Source: Arachis hypogaea (Eukaryota; Streptophyta; Magnoliopsida; Fabales; Fabaceae). From it: a DNA stretch of 64,000 nt. The notes below the pieces were generated by a model, which was not told the origin of the DNA, searched no databases, and worked only from the letters and a program-made list of their open reading frames with translations. The stretch is taken from positions 151,224,699 through 151,288,698 of the forward strand of contig NC_092050.1 in NCBI RefSeq assembly GCF_003086295.3, read 5' to 3'. Below, piece by piece: positions 24,326 to 37,499 of this stretch (within the stretch, counting starts at the first letter, position 1; each line of letters opens with the position of its first letter). The position numbers and the translations under genes were made by a program.

Positions 24326-24774
24326 TGACATGTACTCTATAAACTCGGTAACAAGATCAAAATCAAAACCGACCAAATAATCCGGAGATAATAATGCAGG
24401 AGAACTCAACCACAACTTGATTACAGTTCCAAACAAGTCAAACATCATCTATAGTCCGTTATTAACAACGGCACTCACCATCCAACCAAAAAATCGGAAC
24501 AAATAAAGGAAAGCTAACACTTCACTCGTCTATATAAACAAACGAGATAGCCCAGGAGAAGACATATCACAAATACATTTCATTTCTCATTCGTATTGCT
24601 TTCTTAATATCTTGTTCTGACTTAAGCGTCGGAGTGTTTTTTGCAGGTGCTCTCGCCGCTGTGTTTCGCATTGCCGAAGTGTTCTGTTATTCTCCTTGAA
24701 CGACGAATAACTCTCCTCAAAGCCGAGCAATCGTGGAAGGAGTTCTTATACCTCGGTTGAGCTCGAACGGAACA
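24326..24774 (+). repeat. 3' LTR of gypsy element A
   Basis: A 449-bp LTR from TGACATGTAC to CGAACGGAACA. It is about 10 bp longer than the 5' LTR because of an extra segment near 24650. GTTAC at 24775-24779 completes the target-site duplication. Confidence 0.95.
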
Positions 24775-24779
24775 GTTAC

Positions 24780-26150
24780 TTTAGCTTTGATTGTTTAATT
24801 ATATGTGAAAATTACCTTATAATTTAACATTTTTGTCTTAAAATCAAATTCCTCTGTATAATTAAACTTTTTTTTTTTAAAACACTAAAAGAAATATTAG
24901 CCATTCAATTGTGAAAATAACTACTATGCAAAGAAATACTCTAAACCACATGTATGTGACTATGTGGTTAAAGTCAAAGCATATAGAAGCCAATGCATTG
25001 TTGTTAAAGGAATTAATGGCATATATAGTTTCACCCAACTTACCAAAACACCTTCCATCGTTTGAATTTGTTTGATTTGTACGAATTTTACTTCAACCAC
25101 AAATCAAAAAGTTATTTCATCAGCATAATTACCCGAAATTGTGATGCTTAAGTGAATATCTAGGACTATAGTCTTTATGATGATATCATTAGTATTTAAG
25201 GTTATTGTTATCGTCCAAATTGATAACCCAATTTCCCTACCCCTAGTCTTCCCGCAACTTAATTTCTTTAAGTTGTTGTGGCTTTCTTTATAGTTTATAA
25301 CCAAATATGATAAGTGATTTGAATCAGTTTGATGATTTTCAGCGCAATCTCAAATTCAAACGTCTGTGAACTTTTTGCAGCAATTTAAAATTAGCACAGT
25401 TTAAAACCGTCACAAATCCCATAAAAAAACTGCCACTATTTTCCGTGTTTCATATATATACTAAATTATTACCGGAATAATTTAACCTAAGAGAGAACTA
25501 AGAAATTCATTAAAACTTTTTAAATTTCAACTTTTTTATGCTAACATTACTGCTTAATTACTAGCTCTGACGATTAATTAAGACAGATTTACATGTTTAA
25601 AATATTTTAAAAATAGCATATATTAAAAGAAATTAACATATAAGTAACTAATAAGTAAGTAATACTACTTAATATATTAATTATACCATCCAAAAAAATT
25701 CAATATAAATAAGATTTTTATATATAAAAAAATATTTTTTATTTATTAATATACGTAATTTATGGAATATTTATCAATTTAAATAATTCTGAAACGTATC
25801 TCAAATACATAGTAGATATTAATAAACATGTATTTCAGATGCAACGCATCCAATATATAAAAAAAGATTTAATATGTTAATTTTGGATGCACCCAAAATT
25901 CAATTCGTTTGATAATTCAAGATGAGTTAAGTTATCTATGAGTCACTGCATTCTAAATATAAAAAAAAAAAAAAAAAAACATAAAAATTATATTAATCTC
26001 TAACTTTTTAAATTTAAGACAAATCTTCCATCAAACCTTTTTTTTTTTAAATCACTTTACTTTTTTCCCAAAATATATTAGAAAAGATTTTATATTTTAT
26101 TTAATAGAGATGAATTTATATTTTATTTAAGACAAAAATCACTTCCCAAT
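24780..26150. other. AT-rich DNA upstream of HKT1
   Basis: About 1.4 kb of AT-rich sequence between gypsy A and the HKT1 gene. It should include the HKT1 promoter. I see no other exon, and the short minus-strand frame at 25104-25304 has no recognisable features. Confidence 0.5.
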
Positions 26151-26153
26151 GCC

Positions 26154-26162
26154 TTTATAAAT
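26154..26162 (+). promoter_or_regulatory. Candidate TATA box of HKT1
   Basis: TTTATAAAT lies about 75 bp before the HKT1 start codon. It is followed by a C- and A-rich leader without an upstream ATG in the last 60 bp, typical of a short plant 5' UTR. Distance and sequence fit a core promoter. Confidence 0.55.
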
Positions 26163-26236
26163 GCATGCCTCCAATTCCCACTTCACGTAATCATCCAAGT
26201 CCCCATTCAATTTCAAAAAACACAGAATCAAATTAA

Positions 26237-28959
26237 ATGATGAACCTTTCCTTCTTTGGTAGGAAGCTACAACATCTTTTTAGCCCTTATTTCCAATTCA
26301 ACTTCAACTCATTTTTCATTCAGCTTTGTTATTTTATGATCATGTCTCTTTTTGGATACTTGGGTCTCAAGGTATCAAAGCCAAAAACCTATGTTAAGCC
26401 TAAGAACTTCGACCTGTTTTATACTTCTGTCTCTGCTTCTACTGTCTCAAGTATGACGGCCATAGAAATGGAAGTTTTCTCTAACTCCCAACTCGTCCTC
26501 ATAACTTTTCTTATGTTTTTTGGTGGTGAAGTTTTCACTTCCTTACTAGAACTTGTCTTTGCTAGGTTCAATAACAATTCATTCACTTCCATGAAAAATG
26601 ATTATAGTGTCAAAGTTAGTACTAATAATAGTCTTCCAATAAAAAAAGTCCATGATCAAATTGAGCTTGGTTTAGTTTCTATTCCTAATCATCACTCATC
26701 ACAAGACCAAAACCAATTCATTCATGTCAATTATGATATTAACAATAAACATGTACTTAGGTCTAACTCCCTTAAGTATTTGAGCCATGTAGTTTTAGGT
26801 TACTTTTTGGTGCTTCAATTTGTTGGAACTTTCTTGGTTTCTATGTACATGAGCTTCATTCCTAGTGCAAAGCAAGTACTTAGAGAAAAAGGTATCAAAA
26901 CCCTAACATTTTCTATTTTCACCATAGTTTCAACTTTTGCAAGTTGTGGCTATGTCCCCACAAATGAAAATATGATAGTTTTCAAGAAGAATTCAGGCCT
27001 TCTTATTATTATTCTCCCATATATCCTTCTTGGTAACACCTTGTATGCACCATGCTTGAGGTTTGTGATTTGGGTTCTTGAGAAAATTACCAAAAGAGAG
27101 GAATTTTCATACTTGCTTAAGAATTCAAAGGAAATAGGTTTTGGTCATTTGCTACCTCCCCTTCATTCTTGGCTACTTGTTGCTACCGTTTTAGGGTTCA
27201 ATATAATTCAATTTGTGATTTTTTGTTCCATGGAGTGGGGAACACAAATCATGGATGGTTTGAATCCTTATCAGAAATTTGTTGCGTCTTTGTTTCAAAT
27301 CACAAATGCTAGACATTCCGGTGAATCCGTTTTTGATCTCTCTACCATCTCTTCAGCCATATTGGTCCTCTTCGTCGTCATGATGTAAGTCAATTTTACA
27401 TACAGTTCTTAAAAACAACAACTGCGCGTGAATTTTCACTATATTTCTTTTCATGAATTGTGTGTAATAATTTGATATTGATTGTTATGGGTATGGAAAT
27501 CAGGTACCTTCCACCATACACAACATTCTTGCCCATAATGGACCACGAGACCGAAAATGATGCCAAGAAAGACAAAAGAAGGCTAGTGGAGTGCCTTGTG
27601 TTGTCTCAACTTTCATATTTGGTTATTTTCATTATTTTGATTTGCATCACTGAGAACAAAAGCCTGAGAGAGGATCCTCTCAACTTTAATGTTTTGAACA
27701 TCACCATAGAAGTCATCAGGCATGCCACTTTCATTTCTTTTCTCTCTTCGCTTATATATGTATTCTTTCTCAACTATTAATATTTTTTTTATTGAATCGA
27801 TTCCTTTATTTTTTTTTATATTATCTAATCAATTTTGAATGGTTATGTTACTATATCCTGTGTTAGAATATAATTAAGATCAACTAGGATCAATTAGTAT
27901 TATTTAGTATATCTGAATATTTATTATAAGAGATTATGTCTTTATTATTACGATTCTCTTAGTACCTATAAATACCCTTTTATATTGTATCATTCCAAAC
28001 AACTTGAATAGACAACTTGATTACACTCAATAATACACAAATTCTTCCTCCAATTTAGTCTCTTGTTTCTAACATCATGAACAACCCATTTGCACTTTGT
28101 TTGGATTATAGTATAATTTTTGTCATTTTAATCAATTGCACACTAATTAAAAAATTTAATATTGATTATAAATTTATTTACTAAAATATATTTATTTAAT
28201 AACTCAGTTACTAATTCTTAATTTTTAGATTAATTATTTATTGTACTTAAAATTATATTGAGAGAAGTTGAAAATAACATAATGAACAAAATATAAAATA
28301 CAAAAAAATAAGTAAATTACACTAGCCTCTAATTAAATTTGATGATAATAATATAAAATTTTTAGTTCAACTGGATAGCTAAGTTTTTTTATTCTAAATT
28401 CTATACTCTAAATTTTAAAATTCTAAATTCTAGGGCTTAAAATCATAATTTTAAACACTAAAAATTTATAAAAAAATAAAATTAAAATTAAAATTTTTTT
28501 CAATAATAAAGTAATTAATATTAGTTATTAACTAATTAAAAATTAGTTCCCTATTACTTATTTATTATCTTGTCATGCCTATACAAAATTATAAAGAAGA
28601 CCATTGTAACACAGTTTATAAAACACAGGGGAAATTAAATGTTACCTAACTTAAATAATATCAGAGAAAATTAGTGTTTATATATATTTTTACAAATTAA
28701 GAAATATTATGATAAATAATACTAATTAACAAGTATTAAAAATTGTTTTGAATTGTGCAGTGCATATGGAAACGTAGGTTTCTCAATGGGATATAGCTGC
28801 GGAAGGCAATTGAAAGCGAATGGTAGTTGCAAAGATTTATGGGTTGGATTTTCTGGGAAATGGAGCAACAAAGGCAAGTTCATCCTTATTCTTGTCATGT
28901 TCTTCGGAAGGCTCAAGAAATTCAATATGAAAGGTGGCAAAGCTTGGGACCTATCCTAG
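26237..28959 (+). CDS. HKT1: HKT1-type sodium transporter, three exons
   Basis: HKT1 proteins carry Na+ across the plasma membrane and commonly retrieve it from xylem sap, protecting shoots from salt. Exons are 26237-27384, 27504-27719 and 28761-28959, giving 520 residues, the usual HKT length. Four pore loops are visible: [10 protein letters not shown] with Ser72 at the first filter position, [12 protein letters not shown] (Gly238), NARHSGES (Gly362) and [11 protein letters not shown] (Gly458). Ser-Gly-Gly-Gly is the class I signature, which predicts Na+ rather than K+ selectivity. Intron 1 (27385-27503) is a normal GT-AG intron. Intron 2 (27720-28760) has the donor AG|GCATGC, so it must be a GC-AG intron if the conserved pore is to be read in frame. 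Retaining intron 2 would end the protein before the fourth pore loop. The start is the first of two adjacent ATGs. A solo LTR sits in intron 2, and the 3' flank diverges from the paralogue a few bases after the stop. Confidence 0.95.
27861..28074. mobile_element. Small solo LTR (TRIM/copia-like) in HKT1 intron 2
   Basis: A 214-bp insertion starting TGTTAGAAT and ending TTTCTAACA, the classic inverted termini of copia-type LTRs. A TATA motif (CTATAAATA, 27966-27974) lies inside. It is flanked by TCCTG (27856-27860) and TCATG (28075-28079), a 5-bp duplication with one mismatch. Intron 2 of the partial HKT paralogue has the uninterrupted site (TATCCTGAAC near 2560), so the empty site is present in the same window. 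No internal region remains, so it is a solo LTR or a very small TRIM end. Confidence 0.9.
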
Positions 28960-28977
28960 CTAATAATTCCTATATAT

Positions 28978-29317
28978 CAGGATTCTAAAAATCAAATGGA
29001 TTATTAAACCAACAGAGTTAGAAGTTCAAAAGTTAATATTTCAATCGAGATTCATGTAGGATTGAATTAGATATAATAAAATATATAGCTTTTAGGAGAG
29101 AAAAAGTAATTTTTTATATTTTATTATTTTTAATCAGTTAATTGCTAAAAAATCGTACCGATTTGACTAGTTAACTGGTTCTTCAACTGAATTTTTTTTT
29201 ATTTTTTGACTGATTCATTATCAACCAATTTTTTTATCTAAAACGAACTGATCTAGTAAATAATTCTCGATTAACCCATCTAAATCGATCGGTTTGGTCC
29301 GATTCTTATAACCATGA
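28978..29317. mobile_element. Probable hAT-like non-autonomous element just after HKT1
   Basis: From about 20 bp after the HKT1 stop the sequence no longer matches the paralogue's 3' flank. The right end (GGTTTGGTCCGATTCTTATAACCATG) resembles the termini of the hAT-like elements at 35152 and 41624, and the body has the same CGGTT-type words. I could not find a clear target-site duplication, so the limits are approximate. Confidence 0.4.
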
Positions 29318-29686
29318 TGTATTTATAATCCAATGTTAATAATTATTAAAAAAAAAGTAAAAAAAGAAATAGCAAACAAGGCGGAACCTTTGATGTATAT
29401 TAAGGTCTGCATATATGCTTTGATACAATTGTCAAGTTATTAAGGCAACCTCTAATGGAGCATATAAAATAAAATACCTCCCCATCAAGACATGCCAAAA
29501 AATGAGTAATAAGCAAACCATATAAGGAACCTTTCACTTAACAAAGTGGCAGATTACTTCATCAGTTATTGAGGAAATTTTAATCATATGTAGTCCATCC
29601 ACAACTTATGCTATATAGATCAGCATCTCTTTACTCTTGGAGACTAGTGTAGCAAACTAAGGCTGTGACACAATTCCATACAAGGC
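29318..29686. other. Convergent intergenic region, HKT1 and cytidylyltransferase 3' ends
   Basis: About 370 bp between the two convergent genes, presumably containing the 3' UTR of the minus-strand gene. No exon or clear repeat is seen. Confidence 0.5.
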
Positions 29687-33095
<3,409 letters not shown>

Positions 33096-33206
33096 CTATC
33101 TCTATCTTTGTCTCTATTCTCACTTATGATCTATGTTGGGATTTCCAGGATTCTCAGCAACTAACTTGCTATTCCTAGTTGCTACTATACACAAGGAGAC
33201 ACAAAC

Positions 33207-33617
33207 CTGCAATGAACTCATCATATCAAAAGGGGCATAAAAATGCAACTTCTTTTTCACCCTAATAGATTCATATAGCATCATTTTCAAGCAATTAAAA
33301 ACAAAACAAAAAAACTTCACAAAGCAGGGGAAGAATGCCAAAGATCCAAGTAGCTAGCTAGTAAGAGGAAAATCAAAGTGACCATAGCATGTAAATTTGA
33401 AAATGGAAAGCATGAATTAAGAATTGAGCATACTCATGGCATAAATCTAAAGCTTCAAAAAAAGAAAAGGAGTGGACCAATAATGAAGCGTAAATAGGAA
33501 AACCAGAATGAAAATGATGCTTTGAGGTGAATGGAATATAGCATAGAGTACACAGATTCAAAAGGGTAAATTCCACAAGAATGGGAATTGAAGAAGAAAG
33601 AGAAAGACAAAGCAAAC
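33207..33617 (-). other. Candidate 5' UTR intron of PECT1
   Basis: On the minus strand, a donor CAG|GTTTGC at 33617 and an acceptor CATTGCAG|GTTTGT ending at 33207 would remove 411 bp of T-rich sequence upstream of the ATG. A leader exon (33618 to about 33710) with a CT repeat would lie before it. This is inferred from splice-site words only. Confidence 0.45.
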
Positions 33618-33689
33618 CTGACACTAGAAATCTCCCAAGAAGAAAAAGAGTGAAGATTCTGAGTTTTGAAGAGCTAAGTATCATAAAGT

Positions 33690-33706
33690 AGAGAGAGAGA
33701 GAGAGA
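33690..33706 (-). promoter_or_regulatory. CT-repeat in the PECT1 leader/core promoter
   Basis: A (GA)n tract, read as (CT)n on the coding strand, about 600 bp upstream of the start codon. CT repeats are frequent in plant 5' UTRs near the transcription start. Upstream, at about 33797-33805, is a TATA-like word (minus strand CATAAATTC). Confidence 0.4.
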
Positions 33707-33799
33707 TGCGAATCTTATTCTTCTCTTTCGCGTTTGATTCGTTATGTTTCTGTGTTGAATTCGCATGTTAGAAAAGCTCCTTTCTGACCGACTTGAATT

Positions 33800-35143
33800 T
33801 ATGTAGTCATCAATTCACTCCTCCGTTTAATAAATATAAGAGGTTTAAGTGTTTTTTTTTGGTGACCGAAGAGGTTTAAGTGTTTGTTTGGGCGTTATTA
33901 TTTTGATAAAAAAAAATTTTTTAATGAAAAAAGATTTTTTTTAATTATTTAGTATGTTTAGTAAATTTTGAGCAGTAAAAGTAAAAGTACTAGAAAAATT
34001 AGAAAAATATCTTTTTTTAGAAACTGTAATTTATATCTTTTTAAAAAAAAGATATTTTTCGTATAATAAATAAACAAAAAAGTACTTTGTTATATTCAAA
34101 CATAATTGATAAATAAAAAGATCTTTTTGCATGAGATATCCAAACATAAAATTACTTTTACTTTTATCTAAAATCTTTTAAAAAAAAATAACTCGAAAAA
34201 AAAAATCTTTTTAATAATTTTTATTTGTGATAGATTAATCTTTAGTTTGTATACTAAAAACTCCTTTCTACTTTTTTTTCTTTTCATTTAAAAATAAAAA
34301 TTAATGCAAAGTCATGATCTAATTTTTTTTCTGGACAGAGCTCCGATTCTTTTAGAAGATTATTTACTAAGGTATTAATTTTACTGGTATTGCAATATAT
34401 ATTAAAATTAACTTTATATAGGAACAAGTTATATTTATAAAGAAACTTTTGTTAATTAAACTATTAAAGTATTATTTTGATTTTACAAGATTAAGCTTTT
34501 AACCAAAAAAACAAAAAACAATCAAAAGAAAAGAATGATATAATCTCTCCTGCATAACTAATTTCGAAAATAGAAAGTATATGAACAATTTTTTAGTTAG
34601 TTAACATTAATTTTTCTTTTTAAATTCTAAAATTTTTTTATCTTTTAAAAGTTTGAAATTTAAAATTTAAGATAAATAAAATAATCATAAAAAATAGTTT
34701 CTTAACATATTTCAAAAATATTACGTAGATACCAAAAATAAATTCTAAAATAGTCACTGTATATATGTATTGGTTAATTTATTTTTTATATATATTTTAT
34801 ATTTTAATATATATTATATATAAATAATTAATATTACCGTTGATTTCTTAAATGTATTTAAAAGTATTATAATCTAAATTGGGTTCGAATATATTAAAAA
34901 TGACAATTTTGCATGGGAAATAATAACAAATATTGACTAATTAGAATTTGGACATAGACGTGAATGAATAATTATGATATAAAATGTACATCAAAATATA
35001 AAATATATATTTAAAATTAATTATTAAATATAAAATATATATTTAAAATAAATTAAATTATATATATTTATATATAAATATATAATAACTAATTTTAATG
35101 TATAAATAATATTTTTATAAAATGAAATATCACGTCTGGGTTA
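33800..35143. other. AT-rich intergenic DNA with a possible foldback MITE
   Basis: No gene seen. Between about 33880 and 34200 two A/T-rich arms appear partly inverted (GTAAAAGTAAAAGTAC on one side, ACTTTTACTTTTATC on the other, and TGTTTGTTTGGG against CCAAACATAA). This suggests a decayed MITE, but I found no clear ends. The rest is low-complexity. Confidence 0.4.
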
Positions 35144-35151
35144 CTCATGGC

Positions 35152-35944
35152 CATAGTTAGCAAAACCGGACCGGACCGGCCGATTCGATCGAAAAATCAA
35201 TAAATTGGACTTTAAACCGGTTCGGTCTGATAATCTGACTGGATAAAGTAGCAAACCGGTATAAATTGGTTAAACCTGATCAAACTCGATAAGACCGGTT
35301 CGATCAAACCGTTTGAGTTTCAAAATTTTTTTACAATGTTGACGTTGGGGTTCGAACCCCCCTCATCCAGAAAAAGCATAATACTCACTACCACTAAGCT
35401 ACTAAGCTTGTTATCAATATATATGTAAATTAATATATATATATAAATATCTTTCAGTAAATAATTTACTTCTATTTAATTTATTTTAATTTTAGTTATA
35501 AACTCATTCATTCTTAAATTAATTATATTTTTATTTAACAATAATTATAAACTCACTTATTTTTTTATAATTATATAATATCTATTAATATTATTTTTCA
35601 ATAAAAACTTGTAGTATATAATAGTATAATAGATATAAACTAATTAATAAATTATGAAAATTTGAAAATAATAGTTATTTTAATATAAAAATAAAATAAA
35701 AATATTTATAATAGAGTAAAATTAACAAAATACTTATTGTTTCTGTTTTATATTATTTTAGAATAGTTAGATATTTTTAAAATGTTAGTGAAAATATGTA
35801 TTTTAAATTTTAATTTTAAATTTATGATTATATTTTATTTTTTATTTACATAAAACTGGGTCAATCGGTTCAACTAATAATTCACCGATTAAACTAATAA
35901 CCCAATAACTCAATAATCTGACCGGTTCGATTCTGACAACTATG
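35152..35944. mobile_element. hAT-like non-autonomous transposon
   Basis: A 793-bp element with inverted ends: CATAGTTAGCAAAACCGG on the left and the complement of CATAGTTGTCAGAATCG on the right. It is flanked by an 8-bp repeat with one mismatch, CTCATGGC (35144-35151) and CTCATGAC (35945-35952), the duplication size of hAT elements. The body has many CCGGTT/AACCGG words near the ends and an AT-rich centre. No transposase frame. Closely related to 41624-43363. Confidence 0.8.
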
Positions 35945-35952
35945 CTCATGAC

Positions 35953-36753
35953 TCCGTAGCATAGTTCATTCTTGTAGGGAACATGTTCATGAGCCCACAC
36001 GTATTGAACCGTTTAATTTGTTTGGCTTCCGTATACTAATTTCATTTTGAATTGGTTTTTGTGACGACACGTGTTAGTTTCTAATCTTGTTAAATGCCTA
36101 TCATATCAATCATCTTTATTAATCGAAAAGCACAACAGAAGCTGAGGTTTATCTATTCTTTGGTATTTTTGTTCACATAAAAATAGTTGTATTAACTCCA
36201 AATCTTCAACTACTAGTCAAACTACTATCGTCAATATCTCTTAGCTTTAGTACCACGTAGCACAAATAATATTTCGATTTTCTTGTGCCGATAGCACCAA
36301 ATTCATCTTCATCACTAAGATTTCTTTCTTTTTTTTTTTCTTTTTTACGTGTGCATGAATAACCGGAGACTTAGACTATCTTTAATAGAGAACTCATCCT
36401 AATTTATATTTACAGTCCACTTGTCATCAAAAATAACTTCACATTAGCTTTTGCGTCATAAACAGTAAATATGAACTCAAAACATATCTTTCTTTTTCAT
36501 TAAGAAGAACTAACTTTAGTCTCTATTGTGATCACACTTAATTAATTAATTAAAGTAATTAAAATTAATATAATTACTAGTTTTTTTATAATAATATTAT
36601 TTAAATTTATAAATTCAAAAACAATTCACTATTAAAAATATTAAAATTAAAAAAAATTCATATATAACAATAATATATAATATATAATTTGAAATTAAAT
36701 TAATTTGTAAAATTATTTAATATAAAAAAAAACATAGTTAAAGCTCTATAGTT
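35953..36753. other. AT-rich stretch with no gene seen
   Basis: Non-coding AT-rich DNA between the hAT-like element and the SINE. I see no exon and no clear repeat structure. Confidence 0.5.
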
Positions 36754-36846
36754 ATGTTTTTTTTTTTACCTAATATAGGAGATTCGAACCCGCAACTTCT
36801 TAATTGAGTATGGGAAAACTATGTCATTTGAATTATAACTCATTGG
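36754..36846 (-). mobile_element. Short tRNA-derived SINE
   Basis: Read on the minus strand it begins CCAATGAGTTATAATTCAAA (A-box-like), has a good B box (GGTTCGAATCTCC), and ends in a run of A directly after TATATTAGGT. That is a tRNA-like pol III promoter with a poly-A tail, about 93 bp in all. The flanks (AAGCTCTATAG left, AAGCTTTACAG right) look like a degraded target-site duplication. The same head occurs at about 60070. Confidence 0.65.
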
Positions 36847-36854
36847 TAAGCTTT

Positions 36855-37485
36855 ACAGCTAGTTAATAATAAACATTGTAAAATTGCCATATATAAAAAT
36901 TGCAACGACTAATTTTGTAACGGCTAATTTTGTAATGTGGTTAGTATTTTAAATATTATAAATAAAAATAAACAACCTAACCAAAAATTATTTTATAATG
37001 TATAAAAATTAAATTTATTTTTTTACGTAAACAAATTTAATGTAACAATATAATATTTAATAATGATTTAATATAATTTTTTATATTAATTATGATTTAA
37101 ATAATTAATATAAATTACTAATTAAATAAATATATAATTATTTAATATAATTATTATAATTATTAATTAATTAATTAATTATAATTTAATTATTATTTTA
37201 ATATATATGTTATATTTTTTTAATTTATTTTTTAATTAATTTGCCATATGTCAAAATTTTATTGGATTGTAAGAGTCTCTCTTCAGAGGAACTTTTCTTC
37301 TTGACCTACGTGAAGGAACTGAATTATATTTCACTCTAATCTTCAAAGTTTCTTTATGTCAGAGAAGGAACTTTATTTTTATACCATTGGAGTTGCTCTT
37401 AGGATTGGCAACTTGATAGATTTTTACTTTATTTGACTCCGTTCTGTTCATAGAATTCATTCTGGCTCTACCTGCGAATAATAAA
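36855..37485. other. AT-rich stretch with ATTAATTA palindromic tracts
   Basis: Low-complexity AT-rich DNA including an ATTA/TAAT tract near 37150-37185. No gene seen. Confidence 0.5.
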
Positions 37486-37499
37486 AATTTATACCCTAA

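Larger units (their letters stand above)
13626..24774 (+). mobile_element. Ty3/gypsy (Tat-type) LTR retrotransposon A
   Basis: An 11.1-kb element with LTRs at 13626-14064 (439 bp) and 24326-24774 (449 bp), flanked by a perfect GTTAC duplication (13621-13625 and 24775-24779). Next come a TGGCGCC-type primer site, gag, protease, RT, RNase H, a second archaeal-type RNase H and integrase; integrase last marks Ty3/gypsy and the extra RNase H marks the Tat group. Unusual parts are a tandem duplication of the RT-RNase H segment (15997-20977) and an antisense gene (about 22200-23872) between integrase and the 3' LTR. By eye the LTRs differ by about 8% plus small indels, including a roughly 10-bp length change near 24650, so the insertion is old. 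The genes carry many stops and frameshifts. Confidence 0.95.

Noticed and set aside
36780..36846. tRNA gene on the minus strand
   Set aside because: It has a good B box but is followed directly by poly-A and lacks an acceptor stem, so it is a SINE.
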